A stretch of 64,000 bases of DNA from Bacteroides pyogenes DSM 20611 = JCM 6294 (GCF_000428105.1 NZ_ATZH01000017.1:1-64000); one strand, 5' to 3'. Shown: positions 34,033-45,895, numbered from the stretch's first letter. Numbers and translations are program-made. Notes: generated by a model from the letters alone, not told the origin.

Positions 34033-35667
<1,635 letters not shown>

Positions 35668-35711
35668 TTAAATTATGTTTACTTATGTAGTATGATCGGA
35701 ATTAAAAACTG

Positions 35712-35719
35712 CAAAATTA
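35712..35719 (-). promoter_or_regulatory. -7 element of pyrG-yidC
   Basis: Minus-strand TAATTTTG, transcription expected near 35705, leader about 50 nt. No TTTG at 19 nt. Confidence 0.5.
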
Positions 35720-35812
35720 TAAAAAAAAGAGGAAGTCGGAGAGTTTCGCCCTTACAAAATTATTAAAAAATGCAATTTTAAAAGATTGCTATGAATTCTA
35801 AACAAAATAATG

Positions 35813-35820
35813 TATTTTTG
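35813..35820 (+). promoter_or_regulatory. -7 element of the DUF3078 gene
   Basis: TATTTTTG, with transcription expected near 35826, only about 15 nt before the ATG at 35841. This position decides against the earlier in-frame GTG at 35820, which overlaps the element. Confidence 0.6.
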
Positions 35821-35840
35821 TGCCAAAATTTAGGAATATC

Positions 35841-37265
35841 ATGAGGAGAAGTTTTTTTTTACCGGCAGTTTTTGCATGCCTCTTTGCTTCGGCGTTTTCT
35901 TTACGCGCCGCAGATACTGCCGGAACCGCGATAAGTAAGGCGGATTCGCTTTCCACCGGATTGAGCGGATATCTGATGCTGAAACTGAACATGAACGGAA
36001 ACACTCCGAAAATGGATACCGTCTCCATATTATATAATAAACATATCGGACAGCTCGACTACCTGAACGACCCTTCGGTGCCCGAACGTTACATCGCTTC
36101 GGACCCTGTTTATTTCCGTCTTTTTACCCTGCCGGCCTATTACTATTCGCCGATAGCCCGCTATTCGACGGTGGAGTGGACGCCCCTGCGCCCATATGAG
36201 CCTCAGGAGCGGTTGGAAGGTGTTTTCCCCGCTTTCGACGATACCGAATTTACCCGCTACAAAAGGGTGAACGAGGTGGTGGACAAGGCGTTGATGAGCC
36301 TGTATCTGAACTGTCCGGAGCTGGTGGTGACCACCGAAGACCGGATTATGAGCCGCGATGTGTTCCGCAGCGACCTGAAACCGAAAATTTCTTCCAAAGC
36401 CAAAGTGATTCATCTGTTCGAACCGGAAGAAATGAGCGAGGATGTGGGGCAGGCGGATATCTTGATCAGGAAGCCGAACTGGTGGACTACCGGGGGGAGC
36501 GGATCGTTGCAGATCAGCCAGAACCATGTTTCGAACAACTGGTATAAGGGAGGGGAGAGCAACTACTCCGGACTGGCTACTTTGCAGTTGTTCGCCAACT
36601 ATAACGATAATGAAAAAGTGCTGTTCGAAAACCAAGTGGAAGCGAAGCTGGGCATGAGTTCCACCCCTTCGGACAAGTTTCACGACTACCTGATTACCAC
36701 CGACCAGTTCCGGATGACGAACAAGCTGGGATTGCGGGCGGTAACGAACTGGTATTACACCATTTCGTCGGAGTTCAAGACGCAGTTCTGCCACGGATAC
36801 AAGGCCAACAGCGAAGAGCTGATCTCGGCTTTTCTGGCTCCGGCCGACCTGTCGGTCAGTATCGGTATGGACTACAAACTGAAGAAAAAGAAATACAACC
36901 TTTCGGTATTCATCGCTCCGTTGATGTATAACCTGCGCTATGTGGGAAACAGGGATGTGAATGAGGTGAAGTTCGGTCTGGAAGAGGGGAAATACTCGAA
37001 GAACGATTTCGGTTCGCAGATTAAGCCTACGCTCAACTGGACAATGGCCCGTTCGGTGACGCTGGAGTCGCGCCTCAATTATCTGACCAACTACAAATGG
37101 GCGCGCGTGGACTGGGAGAATACGTTTAATTTCGTGCTGAACCGTTATCTGTCGACGAAACTTTATATTCACGCGCGCTTCGACGACAGCGCCAAGCCTG
37201 TAGAAGGCGACAGCTATTTCCAGTTGAAGGAATTGCTGAGCTTCGGCATCAATTATAAATGGTAA
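35841..37265 (+). CDS. DUF3078 outer-membrane protein
   Basis: A 474-residue secreted protein. Signal peptide about residues 1-22 ([18 protein letters not shown]). The DUF3078 domain is visible in the middle: [53 protein letters not shown], with alternating strands and a C-terminal FGINYKW typical of a beta barrel ending in an aromatic residue. Exact function in Bacteroidales is unknown. Confidence 0.85.
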   Translation: MRRSFFLPAVFACLFASAFSLRAADTAGTAISKADSLSTGLSGYLMLKLNMNGNTPKMDTVSILYNKHIGQLDYLNDPSVPERYIASDPVYFRLFTLPAYYYSPIARYSTVEWTPLRPYEPQERLEGVFPAFDDTEFTRYKRVNEVVDKALMSLYLNCPELVVTTEDRIMSRDVFRSDLKPKISSKAKVIHLFEPEEMSEDVGQADILIRKPNWWTTGGSGSLQISQNHVSNNWYKGGESNYSGLATLQLFANYNDNEKVLFENQVEAKLGMSSTPSDKFHDYLITTDQFRMTNKLGLRAVTNWYYTISSEFKTQFCHGYKANSEELISAFLAPADLSVSIGMDYKLKKKKYNLSVFIAPLMYNLRYVGNRDVNEVKFGLEEGKYSKNDFGSQIKPTLNWTMARSVTLESRLNYLTNYKWARVDWENTFNFVLNRYLSTKLYIHARFDDSAKPVEGDSYFQLKELLSFGINYKW

Positions 37266-37275
37266 GTTGAGGGAA

Positions 37276-37701
37276 ATGACGGATCATACCATAACACATT
37301 CGGGTATTGTGGAAAACATACAGGGTTCTCATCTTTCGGTGAGGATTGTCCAGACCTCGGCATGCGCTTCCTGTAGCGTAAAGGGGCATTGCTCTTCTGC
37401 CGACAGCCGGGATAAAATAATCGATATTTACGACGCCGGCGCCGCTTCGTACCGTGTGGGCGAGGAGGTGACGGTGATAGCCGCCACGTCGACGGGGATG
37501 AGGGCGGTGGCGTTGGCTTTCGTGATTCCTTTCGCGCTTCTGATTGTTTCGCTGTTTCTGCTGATGGCATGGACAGGAAGCGAACTGTACGCGGGGATCG
37601 GGGCGTTGGCCGTATTGTTGCCTTATTACCTTATTTTGTGGCTGAACAAATCGCGTTTGAAGCGAAATTTTTCATTTACTGTAAAACCAATAAATAACTA
37701 A
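37276..37701 (+). CDS. rseC: SoxR-reducing-system RseC/MucC-like protein
   Basis: A 141-residue membrane protein placed just before rnfB, as in many bacteria where RseC and Rnf/Rsx act together in redox control. The N-terminus has the cysteine cluster TSACASCSVKGHCSS; two membrane helices lie at about 78-98 and 104-122. I prefer ATG 37276 to the TTG at 37267, since it gives a start at MTDHTITHSGIVE. It ends 8 bases before rnfB and is probably in its operon. Confidence 0.88.
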   Translation: MTDHTITHSGIVENIQGSHLSVRIVQTSACASCSVKGHCSSADSRDKIIDIYDAGAASYRVGEEVTVIAATSTGMRAVALAFVIPFALLIVSLFLLMAWTGSELYAGIGALAVLLPYYLILWLNKSRLKRNFSFTVKPINN

Positions 37702-37709
37702 AAAACATT

Positions 37710-38573
37710 ATGAATTTGATTCTGATTGCAGTAGTTTCGCTGGGAGCCATAGCGCTGGTGCTCGCTGCCGTGCTTTATGCGGCTTCCAAGAAATTTGCTG
37801 TGTATGAAGATCTGCGGATTGCCCAGGTGGGGGAAGTGTTGCCTCAAGCCAATTGCGGCGGATGCGGCTACCCCGGATGCAGCGGTTTTGCCGACGCTTG
37901 TGTGAAAGCGGGTTCGCTCGAAGGAAAATACTGCCCTGTGGGCGGACAGCTTGTCATGGCGCAGATTGCCGACATTCTGGGACTGGCGGCTACTGAAAGC
38001 GAACCGAAGGTGGCGGTGGTGAGATGTAACGGCACCTGCGCCAACCGTCCGCGCATCAACCTGTACGACGGTGCCCCAAGTTGCGCGATCGCCGCTTCGC
38101 TCTACGGTGGAGAAACGGGATGCAGCTACGGTTGCCTGGGATGCGGAGACTGTGTGGCAGCCTGCCAGTTCGACGCGATTCACATGAATCCGGAAACGGG
38201 ATTGCCGGAGGTGGACGAAGATAAATGTACGGCTTGCGGGGCTTGTGTGAAAGCTTGTCCGAAGATGATTATCGAAATCCGTCCGAAAGGGAAGAAGTCG
38301 AGACGCGTCTACATCTCGTGCGTGAATAAAGACAAGGGAGCGGTGGCGCGCAAAGCATGCGAGGTGAGCTGTATCGGCTGCGGCAAGTGTGTGAAGACTT
38401 GCCCGTTCGAAGCTATTACGCTCGAAAACAACCTGGCTTATATCGATCCGTACAAATGCAAATCGTGCCGCAAGTGCGTGGAAGTTTGTCCGCAGAACAG
38501 CATCGTGGAGTTGAATTTCCCTCCGCGTAAGCCGAAAGAAGCGGAAGTAGCGGTCGGAGAAACGGCGAACTGA
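37710..38573 (+). CDS. rnfB: Rnf complex iron-sulfur subunit RnfB
   Basis: A 287-residue electron-transfer subunit of the sodium- or proton-pumping ferredoxin:NAD oxidoreductase. An N-terminal membrane helix (LIAVVSLGAIALVLAAVLYA) is followed by the cysteine cluster NCGGCGYPGCSGFADAC and several 4Fe-4S ferredoxin motifs (CLGCGDCVAACQFDAI, CTACGACVKACPKM, CIGCGKCVKTCPFEAI, CKSCRKCVEVCPQNSI). First gene of rnfBCDGEA. Confidence 0.96.
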   Translation: MNLILIAVVSLGAIALVLAAVLYAASKKFAVYEDLRIAQVGEVLPQANCGGCGYPGCSGFADACVKAGSLEGKYCPVGGQLVMAQIADILGLAATESEPKVAVVRCNGTCANRPRINLYDGAPSCAIAASLYGGETGCSYGCLGCGDCVAACQFDAIHMNPETGLPEVDEDKCTACGACVKACPKMIIEIRPKGKKSRRVYISCVNKDKGAVARKACEVSCIGCGKCVKTCPFEAITLENNLAYIDPYKCKSCRKCVEVCPQNSIVELNFPPRKPKEAEVAVGETAN

Positions 38574-38663
38574 GACGTCGGGGCATAGCGAACAGCCGGC
38601 CTCAGAAAAACATCCGGCTTTAAAAAAAAAGAAGAAATCAACAGAATTATAATACAGAATTGT

Positions 38664-40001
38664 ATGTTAAAGACATTTTCAATCGGTGGAGTTCATCCAC
38701 ACGAAAATAAACTGTCGGCACATCAACCCATTATCACGGCGGAAGTGCCCAAAAAGGCGGTCATCCTGCTGGGGCAGCATATCGGCGCTCCCGCCCGCCC
38801 TGTGGTAGGCAAGGGAGATATGGTGAAGGTGGGGACGAAGATTGCCGAACCTTCCGGTTTCGTTTCGGCTGCCATCCATTCTTCCGTGAGCGGAAAGGTG
38901 GTGAAGATAGATACGGTGGTGGATGCCAGCGGCTATGCGAAGCCCGCCATTTATATAGATGTGGAAGGCGACGAGTGGGAAGAGACGATAGACCGCAGCG
39001 CAACGCTGGTGAAGGCGTGCGAGCTGTCGGCGGAAGAGATTGTGAAGAAAATTGCGGACGCAGGCATTGTTGGATTGGGAGGCGCTTGTTTCCCCACCCA
39101 GGTGAAGCTGACTCCGCCGCCGTCGTTCAAAGCGGAATGCGTGATTATCAACGCCGTGGAGTGCGAACCGTACCTGACTGCCGACCATCAGTTGATGCTG
39201 GAGCATGCGGAAGAAATCATGGTGGGCGTTTCCATCCTGATGAAAGCGGTGAAAGTGAACAAGGCGTTCATCGGTATCGAGAACAACAAACCCGACGCCA
39301 TCGAGCTGATGACGAAGGTGGCTTCGACGTATGCGGGCATCGAGGTGATTCCGCTGAAGGTACAGTATCCGCAGGGCGGTGAGAAGCAACTGATAGACGC
39401 GATTACGAAGCGGCAGGTGGCGAGCGGCGCGCTTCCCATCTCGACGGGCGCGGTGGTGCAGAACGTGGGAACCGCTTTTGCCGTGTACGAGGCGGTGCAG
39501 AAGAACAAACCCCTGTTCGAACGGGTGATTACGGTGACGGGAAAATCGGTGGCGAAACCTTCGAACTTCCTGGCACGTATCGGTACGCCGATGAGCCAGC
39601 TGATAGACGCTTGCGGCGGACTGCCCGAAGATACCGGAAAGGTGATAGGCGGCGGACCGATGATGGGAAAGGCCTTGATGAATATCGAGGTGCCCACTGC
39701 GAAAGGAAGTTCGGGCATCCTGATCATGAACCGGAAAGAGGCGAAACGCGGCAAGGTGCAGACCTGCATCCGCTGCTCGAAGTGCGTAAGCGCTTGCCCG
39801 ATGGGCTTGGAGCCTTATCTGCTCGGAGCTTTGTCGGAAAACGGAGATTTTGAAAGAATGGAAAAAGAAAGAATCATGGATTGCATCGAGTGCGGGTCGT
39901 GCCAGTTTACCTGTCCCGCCAACCGCCCCTTGCTGGACTATTGCCGTCTGGGCAAAGGAAAGGTGGGAGCGATGATTCGCGCACGTCAAGTTAAAAAATA
40001 A
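38664..40001 (+). CDS. rnfC: Rnf complex NADH-binding subunit RnfC
   Basis: A 445-residue peripheral subunit that carries FMN and the NADH site plus two 4Fe-4S clusters. Visible: GLGGACFPTQVKLTPP (nucleotide-binding region), the SLBB-like section (VTVTGKSVAKPSNFLARIGTPMSQL), and C-terminal CIRCSKCVSACPMGLEP and CIECGSCQFTCPANRPLLDY. It is 90 bases after rnfB and 6 bases before rnfD. Confidence 0.97.
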   Translation: MLKTFSIGGVHPHENKLSAHQPIITAEVPKKAVILLGQHIGAPARPVVGKGDMVKVGTKIAEPSGFVSAAIHSSVSGKVVKIDTVVDASGYAKPAIYIDVEGDEWEETIDRSATLVKACELSAEEIVKKIADAGIVGLGGACFPTQVKLTPPPSFKAECVIINAVECEPYLTADHQLMLEHAEEIMVGVSILMKAVKVNKAFIGIENNKPDAIELMTKVASTYAGIEVIPLKVQYPQGGEKQLIDAITKRQVASGALPISTGAVVQNVGTAFAVYEAVQKNKPLFERVITVTGKSVAKPSNFLARIGTPMSQLIDACGGLPEDTGKVIGGGPMMGKALMNIEVPTAKGSSGILIMNRKEAKRGKVQTCIRCSKCVSACPMGLEPYLLGALSENGDFERMEKERIMDCIECGSCQFTCPANRPLLDYCRLGKGKVGAMIRARQVKK

Positions 40002-40007
40002 AGGAAT

Positions 40008-41000
40008 ATGGAAAATAAATTGATCGTATCACTGTCGCCCCACGTGCATAGCGGAGACAGCATACAGAAAAACATGTACGGGGTGCTCATCGCGCTTGTG
40101 CCGGCTTTTCTGGTGTCTCTCTATTTTTTCGGGCTGGGAGCCCTCATCGTAACGGCTACTTCGGTGGCGGCTTGCCTGTTTTTCGAATGGGCGATCGTTA
40201 AATTCTTAATGAAGCAACCGGAAACCACAATACTCGACGGTTCGGCAATGATTACGGGCGTGCTGCTCGCGTTCAACCTGCCGTCGAACCTGCCCCTCTG
40301 GATCATCGTTCTGGGCGCTTTGTTCGCCATCGGCGTAGGGAAAATGTCGTTCGGCGGACTGGGTTGCAATCCTTTCAACCCGGCATTGGCAGGGCGTGTG
40401 TTCCTGCTGCTCTCGTTTCCCGTGCAGATGACCAGCTGGCCGGTAGCGGGACAACTGACGGCTTATACCGACGCTACTACGGCGGCTACTCCGCTGGCGT
40501 TGATGAAGCAGGCGATTCACGGAAATACAGCCGCTTTGGCCGAGTTGCCCGACGCTTTGAGCCTGCTGCTGGGACAAAGCGGCGGATGTATCGGCGAGGT
40601 GAGCGCGCTGGCGTTGCTGCTCGGACTCGTTTACATGCTTTGGAAGAAGATCATCACCTGGCATATTCCCGTATCCATTCTTGCCACCGTGTTCGTGTTC
40701 GCGGGGTTGATGCATCTGGCTGACCCCGTGAAATACGTGTCGCCGGTGATGCAGCTGCTTTCGGGAGGCTTGATGCTGGGAGCGGTGTTTATGGCTACCG
40801 ATTACGTGACTTCGCCGATGAGCAAGAAAGGAATGCTGATCTACGGTGTCTGCATCGGTCTGCTGACAGTCGTTATCCGCCTGTTCGGCGCTTATCCCGA
40901 AGGAATGTCGTTCGCGATTCTCATCATGAACGCGTTTACTCCGCTCATTAATACCTATTGTAAACCTAAACGCTTCGGGGAGGTGGCGAAGAAGAAATGA
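40008..41000 (+). CDS. rnfD: Rnf complex membrane subunit RnfD
   Basis: A 330-residue membrane subunit with about ten hydrophobic helices. It has the GGLGCNPFNPALAGRVFLLLSFP signature and the segment DATTAATPLALMK, where RnfD proteins carry a covalent FMN on a threonine, and the PEGMSFAILIMNAFTPLI ending. It overlaps rnfG by 4 bp. Confidence 0.96.
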   Translation: MENKLIVSLSPHVHSGDSIQKNMYGVLIALVPAFLVSLYFFGLGALIVTATSVAACLFFEWAIVKFLMKQPETTILDGSAMITGVLLAFNLPSNLPLWIIVLGALFAIGVGKMSFGGLGCNPFNPALAGRVFLLLSFPVQMTSWPVAGQLTAYTDATTAATPLALMKQAIHGNTAALAELPDALSLLLGQSGGCIGEVSALALLLGLVYMLWKKIITWHIPVSILATVFVFAGLMHLADPVKYVSPVMQLLSGGLMLGAVFMATDYVTSPMSKKGMLIYGVCIGLLTVVIRLFGAYPEGMSFAILIMNAFTPLINTYCKPKRFGEVAKKK

Positions 41001-41734
41001 AAAAGTTACAATCATCTTTAAAGAATATGCTGCTCGTACTGACGGGCGTCACGGTGGTTTCGGTGGCTTTGCTCGCTTGGGTGAACGAACTGACGAAGGG
41101 ACCGATAGCCGAAGCCAATGCCAAAGCTTTGAATCAGGCGTTGAAAGAAGTGCTTCCGGAATTCACCAACAATCCGGTGGAAGAAAGCGATACGATTTTC
41201 GACGAGAAAGACGGTAAAAAGATCGTAAACTTTATTGTGTATCCCGCCAAGAAAGACGGAGAATGGATAGGCAGCGCGGTGGAGTCGAAGTCGATGGGAT
41301 TCGGCGGCGAACTGAAAGTGCTGGTGGGCTTCGATGCCGAAGGCAGAATTTACAACTATTCGTTGCTGGCTCATGCCGAAACGCCGGGACTGGGCTCGAA
41401 AGCCGACAAGTGGTTCGGGGCCTACTCTCCGTCGAAAGGGGAGTCTGCGGTGAGGCACGAAGAGAGCCGGAAGTCGATTCTGGGGCTGAACCCCGGAGAG
41501 AATGAACTGAAAGTGAGCAAAGACGGCGGACAGGTGGATGCCATCACGGCGTCGACCATCACTTCGCGCGCGTTTCTGAGCGCTGTGAATGCCGCTTATC
41601 TTGCTTATCTCGAAGGTGAATCGGAAACGAACGCCGTTACCGGGGCGTCGCATAAAAACGAACCCGCCGTCGCGCCCGGAGATGAGACCGCCAATGATTC
41701 TATCACGAAGAAAGGAGAAGACAGCTATGAATAA
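40997..41734 (+). CDS. rnfG: Rnf complex FMN-binding subunit RnfG
   Basis: A 245-residue subunit with one N-terminal membrane helix ([20 protein letters not shown]) and a periplasmic FMN-binding domain. The flavin attachment region reads [18 protein letters not shown], where the conserved Thr takes FMN through a phosphoester. The C-terminal ~30 residues are a polar tail longer than in many homologues, reaching into rnfE (8-bp overlap). Confidence 0.95.
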   Translation: MKKLQSSLKNMLLVLTGVTVVSVALLAWVNELTKGPIAEANAKALNQALKEVLPEFTNNPVEESDTIFDEKDGKKIVNFIVYPAKKDGEWIGSAVESKSMGFGGELKVLVGFDAEGRIYNYSLLAHAETPGLGSKADKWFGAYSPSKGESAVRHEESRKSILGLNPGENELKVSKDGGQVDAITASTITSRAFLSAVNAAYLAYLEGESETNAVTGASHKNEPAVAPGDETANDSITKKGEDSYE

Positions 41735-42311
41735 CTTGAAAGTAATGATGAACGGGATTATCAGAGAGAATCCCACTTTTGTGCTCCTGCTTGGTATGTG
41801 TCCTACGTTGGGTACGACCTCTTCCGCCATCAACGGTATGGGTATGGGGCTGGCTACCATGTTTGTGCTTATCTGTTCGAACGTGGTGATTTCGTCGGTG
41901 AAGAAACTGATTCCCGATATGGTGCGTATTCCTTCGTTTATTGTGGTTATCGCTTCGTTCGTGACTCTGCTTCAGATGATTATGCAGGCTTATGTGCCCG
42001 AACTGTATGCTACCTTGGGGCTTTTCATCCCGCTGATCGTGGTGAACTGTATCGTACTGGGGCGTGCCGAAGCTTTTGCCGCCAAGAACAATCCGCTCTC
42101 TTCGATGTTCGACGGCATAGGGATGGGGCTCGGCTTCACGTTCGCGCTGACGTTGCTGGGAGCCGTGCGCGAGTTTCTGGGAACCGGCAAAATTTTCAAT
42201 CTGGCGATTCTGCCCGAAGAGTACGGCATGCTGCTGTTCGTACTGGCTCCGGGCGCATTCATCGCGCTGGGATACCTCATCGCGGTGATCAACAGCCTGA
42301 AAAAAGCCTGA
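41727..42311 (+). CDS. rnfE: Rnf complex membrane subunit RnfE
   Basis: A 194-residue six-helix subunit. The start ATG 41727 ([15 protein letters not shown]) is preferred over an earlier in-frame ATG at 41589 because that extension lies wholly inside rnfG and is hydrophilic. Family motifs [21 protein letters not shown] and [15 protein letters not shown] are present, as expected of the half of the membrane core paired with RnfA. Confidence 0.96.
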   Translation: MNNLKVMMNGIIRENPTFVLLLGMCPTLGTTSSAINGMGMGLATMFVLICSNVVISSVKKLIPDMVRIPSFIVVIASFVTLLQMIMQAYVPELYATLGLFIPLIVVNCIVLGRAEAFAAKNNPLSSMFDGIGMGLGFTFALTLLGAVREFLGTGKIFNLAILPEEYGMLLFVLAPGAFIALGYLIAVINSLKKA

Positions 42312-42345
42312 ATGTAATTGATAACTAGATAATTAGGAATTCATT

Positions 42346-42918
42346 ATGGAATATATATTGATTTTTATCTCGGCAATCTTTGTGAACAACATCGTATTGT
42401 CGCAATTCCTGGGAATCTGCCCGTTTCTGGGCGTTTCCAAGAAAGTAGAAACGGCGATGGGGATGAGCGCGGCGGTTACGTTCGTGCTGACGATAGCCAC
42501 CATTGTCACCTTTCTGATCCAGAAATTCGTGCTGGACGCTTTCGGACTGGGGTATCTGCAAACCATCACGTTCATTCTGGTCATTGCCGCCCTGGTACAG
42601 ATGGTGGAGATTATCCTGAAGAAAGTGTCGCCCGCCCTGTATCAGGCGTTGGGCGTATTCCTTCCGTTGATTACGACCAACTGCTGTATCCTGGGGGTAG
42701 CCATTCTGGTGATTCAGAAAGACTATGACCTGCTGACCGGCGTGGTGTATGCCTTTTCCACCGCTTTGGGCTTCGGACTGGCTCTGATTCTCTTTGCGGG
42801 GCTGCGCGAGCAGATGAGTCTGGTGAAAGTGCCGAAAGGCATGCGGGGTACTCCTATCGCCCTGATTACCGCCGGTCTGCTGGCAATGGCATTCATGGGA
42901 TTCTCGGGTGTAGTATAA
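42346..42918 (+). CDS. rnfA: Rnf complex membrane subunit RnfA
   Basis: A 190-residue six-helix subunit homologous to RnfE and inserted in the opposite orientation; the two hold a 2Fe-2S centre between them. Motifs FVNNIVLSQFLGICPFLGVSKK and TTNCCILGVAILV contain the conserved cysteines. Last gene of the Rnf operon. Confidence 0.97.
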   Translation: MEYILIFISAIFVNNIVLSQFLGICPFLGVSKKVETAMGMSAAVTFVLTIATIVTFLIQKFVLDAFGLGYLQTITFILVIAALVQMVEIILKKVSPALYQALGVFLPLITTNCCILGVAILVIQKDYDLLTGVVYAFSTALGFGLALILFAGLREQMSLVKVPKGMRGTPIALITAGLLAMAFMGFSGVV

Positions 42919-42978
42919 AAAAAAGAGGTTATTTGATAACATTTTGCGTAATATGATTGGTTTTTCATTTTATTTCTA

Positions 42979-42986
42979 TATTTTTG
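42979..42986 (+). promoter_or_regulatory. -7 element of galE
   Basis: TATTTTTG with transcription near 42992, leader about 44 nt. A proper TTTG at 19 nt is not seen. Confidence 0.5.
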
Positions 42987-43035
42987 TAAATCAAACAGAA
43001 AAACCGATGAAATAAATCGCACGATATAGATATTT

Positions 43036-44070
43036 ATGAAAGAAAGAATTTTAGTAACGGGGGGAACGGGATATATCGGCTCTCATACCGTTGTAGAGCT
43101 GCAAAACAGTGGATATGAGGTTGTTATTATAGATAATCTGTCGAATTCGAGCGCCGATGTGGTTGACAACATCGAAAAAGTGTCCGGCATCCGTCCTGCT
43201 TTTGAAAAACTGGACTGTCTGGATTTCGCAGGACTTGACGCTTTGTTTGCCAAATACAAAGGAATTAAAGCGATCATTCACTTTGCCGCCAGCAAGGCGG
43301 TGGGCGAATCGGTAGAGAAACCGTTGCTTTATTATCGCAACAATCTGGTTTCCCTGATCAACCTGCTCGAGTTGATGCCCAAACATGGGGTGGAGGGGAT
43401 TGTCTTTTCTTCTTCGTGCACGGTATACGGTCAGCCGGACGAATTGCCGGTGACGGAGAAAGCGCCGATTAAGAAGGCTGAGTCTCCCTACGGAAATACG
43501 AAACAGATCAATGAGGAAATTATTCGCGATACGGTGGCTTCGGGGGCTCCGATAAACGCGATCATGCTGCGCTACTTCAATCCGATCGGCGCGCATCCCA
43601 CGGCATTGTTGGGCGAGCTGCCCAGCGGAGTGCCGCAGAATCTGGTTCCTTACCTCACTCAAACGGCGATCGGTATCCGTGAAAAACTGAGTGTGTTCGG
43701 AGATGATTACAATACCCCCGACGGGTCTTGCATCCGTGATTTCATCAATGTGGTGGATTTGGCAAAAGCGCATGTGATAGCTATCCGCCGCATCTTGGAG
43801 AAGGGGCAGAAAGAGAAAGTGGAAGTTTTCAATATCGGTACGGGACGCGGAGTTTCCGTATTGGAGTTGATTCGAGGTTTTGAGAAAGCTACCGGAGTAA
43901 AACTGAATTATCAGATTGTAGGCCGCCGTGCGGGAGATATCGAGAAGGTGTGGGCCAATCCGGACTTTGCCAATAACGAACTCGGGTGGAAAGCGGTAGA
44001 AACGTTGGAAGATACGTTGCGGTCTGCCTGGAACTGGCAATTGAAACTTCGAGAAAGAGGTATACAATAA
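43036..44070 (+). CDS. galE: UDP-glucose 4-epimerase
   Basis: Interconverts UDP-glucose and UDP-galactose, 344 residues. NAD-binding Rossmann motif GGTGYIGSH near the start; catalytic Ser/Tyr/Lys in SSSCTVYG and SPYGNTK; RYFNPIGAHP and GDDYNTPDGSCIRDFI are strongly conserved. It supplies UDP-galactose for surface polysaccharides. Confidence 0.97.
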   Translation: MKERILVTGGTGYIGSHTVVELQNSGYEVVIIDNLSNSSADVVDNIEKVSGIRPAFEKLDCLDFAGLDALFAKYKGIKAIIHFAASKAVGESVEKPLLYYRNNLVSLINLLELMPKHGVEGIVFSSSCTVYGQPDELPVTEKAPIKKAESPYGNTKQINEEIIRDTVASGAPINAIMLRYFNPIGAHPTALLGELPSGVPQNLVPYLTQTAIGIREKLSVFGDDYNTPDGSCIRDFINVVDLAKAHVIAIRRILEKGQKEKVEVFNIGTGRGVSVLELIRGFEKATGVKLNYQIVGRRAGDIEKVWANPDFANNELGWKAVETLEDTLRSAWNWQLKLRERGIQ

Positions 44071-44230
44071 TAATTTCAGAATAAGGGCTCTTGGGCTCTT
44101 GTAACCGATCGGGATCGGACCGTCAGTGTATATGTGAATATGTGTTGAGGGTAGCTGTGCCTCCCCGGCACGAACATCCTGATTGAGTAGTAGTTTTGTC
44201 GTGTTTTATTTTGTGTTTGTGTTGTGACGG

Positions 44231-44265
44231 TACTCCGATGTGAATCGGAGTATCGTTTTTTTTTT
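44231..44265 (+). terminator. Terminator between galE and the sigma-factor gene
   Basis: Perfect 9-bp stem TACTCCGAT/ATCGGAGTA (44231-44239 with 44244-44252), loop GTGA, then a run of ten T (44256-44265). It ends 15 bases before the sigma-factor ATG (44281), so it may also attenuate transcription entering the glycan locus. The rest of 44071-44230 shows nothing I can name. Confidence 0.8.
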
Positions 44266-44280
44266 GATAGTAGCTTGGAT

Positions 44281-44859
44281 ATGAAAGATATGTTATCGAT
44301 GGAGGAAAAAACGTTAGTGGTACAGCTGAAGCGTGGCAATTGCCTTGCTTTTACTGTGATTTACAAGAAATATGCCCGGCAGGCTTACATCTTGTCTTTT
44401 AAATATCTTTGTAATAAGGCATTGGCGGAAGATGCCGTTCAAAACTTATTTATGAAGTTATGGCTTAAGCGGGAAGATCTGCGAGAGGATATTCCTATCA
44501 ACCGTCTTCTGTTTACTATGCTAAAGAATGATTTGCTGAATATTTTACGTGATTCGAAAACGAACATTTTTGTATTAGAAGATTGCCTTGAGATGTTGAA
44601 CTATATTGATGGTGGTGATGCTGAAGAGCAAGAGCTGGAACAAGAACAATTGGAGTTGATTAAGCATGTAGTGGATAAACTTTCGCCCCAAAGAAAGAAA
44701 ATCTTTTTTATGAAAATATCCGGAAAATATTCTAATCAGGAAATTGCCGATGTACTGGGACTTTCGGTGAACACAATTAAATTTCAATACAGCCAATCGC
44801 TCAAACAAGTTAAAGTTTGGATTCGCGAAGCCTCTACATTATGTTTGCTCCTTCTATAA
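44281..44859 (+). CDS. ECF-type RNA polymerase sigma factor
   Basis: A 192-residue sigma-70 family factor of the SusC/SusD-linked ECF group. Region 2 (FTVIYKKYARQAYILSFKYLCNKALAEDAVQNLFMKLW) and region 4 (LSPQRKKIFFMKISGKYSNQEIADVLGLSVNTIKFQYSQSLKQVK) are clear. I chose ATG 44281, since earlier in-frame starts lie across the terminator hairpin. It should be held by the FecR protein encoded next and released when SusC meets its ligand. Confidence 0.93.
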   Translation: MKDMLSMEEKTLVVQLKRGNCLAFTVIYKKYARQAYILSFKYLCNKALAEDAVQNLFMKLWLKREDLREDIPINRLLFTMLKNDLLNILRDSKTNIFVLEDCLEMLNYIDGGDAEEQELEQEQLELIKHVVDKLSPQRKKIFFMKISGKYSNQEIADVLGLSVNTIKFQYSQSLKQVKVWIREASTLCLLLL

Positions 44860-44879
44860 TTTTTTTGATTTTTATATCA

Positions 44880-44887
44880 TACTTTTG
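44880..44887 (+). promoter_or_regulatory. -7 element upstream of the anti-sigma gene
   Basis: TACTTTTG, 38 nt before the FecR start, suggesting the anti-sigma factor and downstream genes may have their own start site. Confidence 0.45.
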
Positions 44888-44924
44888 GTTTTTCTTTGTG
44901 TATTATATATAAAGATTCGATGAA

Positions 44925-45860
44925 ATGCATAAAAGGAAGAAATATAGCATAGACAGTGAAATCATAGATTACATCGAACGTTATCTTGACAAAGATGTGA
45001 ATTTGATATTGGAAAACAAACCTTTGGATCTAGGCAAAAAGACTCTGCCGGAATTTGACGAGTTTGAGGTGTACGATCATATTTATGCACGGATGAAAAA
45101 AAGGAAGCGTCATTCGTTGGCTTTTCTGTTGAAATGGACTGCAGTTGTTTTGCTGATGGTCGGTAATGTCGGGTATTTTACTTACAACTTTGCGGGTCGC
45201 TCGAAAAAGCCTCTAAGCCGGGAAGTAGCAGTTTTGAAAGGAGATAAAATAATAGTCATGTTGACTGACGGAAGTCGTGTATGGCTGAATTCGGATACCA
45301 AGCTGACATATCCGGAACAGTTTGTGGGAAATGAGCGGAGGGTAGCTCTCGAAGGTGAGGCTTATTTCGAAGTAAAGAGTGATCCCGAACATCCTTTTTA
45401 TGTAACTGCCGGAGATTTGCAAGTGCAGGTGACAGGAACAAGCTTCAATATTTCGGCTTACCCAAGCGATGAGGAGGTTATTACAACTTTGGATGAGGGG
45501 CAAATCAGTATAGGGCGTTTTATGGAGAATGCGGCTTTGTATGTCATGAGACCCGGACAAACTGCAGTATACAACAGAGTGCATGGTAGCTGTAAGATTT
45601 CAATGAATGAATATTATAAGGAAGCTTCTGGGTGGAGGGAAAATCGCCTGACATTTCGAAATGCCACCTTGGAATCTGTTTTGAAAGTGCTTTCCAGACA
45701 GTTTGATGTCTCGTTCGAGATTGAAAACGATAAGATACGAGGCTATACGTATAATTTGTCAACCAAAGGAGGGGATCTTAGCAATGTGTTGAAGATGATG
45801 GAGTCTATTACTCCTGTTCGAATCATAAAAAAATCAGAATACGCGTATGTGATAAAATAA
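44925..45860 (+). CDS. FecR-family anti-sigma factor
   Basis: A 311-residue inner-membrane regulator. The cytoplasmic part (about residues 1-65) binds the sigma factor, a single helix (SLAFLLKWTAVVLLMVGNVGYFTY) spans the membrane, and the periplasmic FecR domain reads LPDGSRVWLN-like (LTDGSRVWLNSDTKLTYPEQF) and GEAYFEVKSDPEHPFYV. The DUF4974 C-terminal domain (RNATLESVLKVLSRQFDVSF) would contact the STN domain of SusC. Confidence 0.95.
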   Translation: MHKRKKYSIDSEIIDYIERYLDKDVNLILENKPLDLGKKTLPEFDEFEVYDHIYARMKKRKRHSLAFLLKWTAVVLLMVGNVGYFTYNFAGRSKKPLSREVAVLKGDKIIVMLTDGSRVWLNSDTKLTYPEQFVGNERRVALEGEAYFEVKSDPEHPFYVTAGDLQVQVTGTSFNISAYPSDEEVITTLDEGQISIGRFMENAALYVMRPGQTAVYNRVHGSCKISMNEYYKEASGWRENRLTFRNATLESVLKVLSRQFDVSFEIENDKIRGYTYNLSTKGGDLSNVLKMMESITPVRIIKKSEYAYVIK

Positions 45861-45895
45861 AGTCCATAAATCTAATAATTACAAAATTTTTATTC

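Noticed and set aside
41589-41726. 46-codon N-terminal extension of RnfE
   Set aside because: Lies wholly within rnfG, is hydrophilic and Arg/Pro-rich; homologues start at the ATG used here.
44224-44280. 19-codon N-terminal extension of the sigma factor
   Set aside because: It would be encoded by a terminator hairpin and T run; ATG 44281 gives a normal-length ECF protein.
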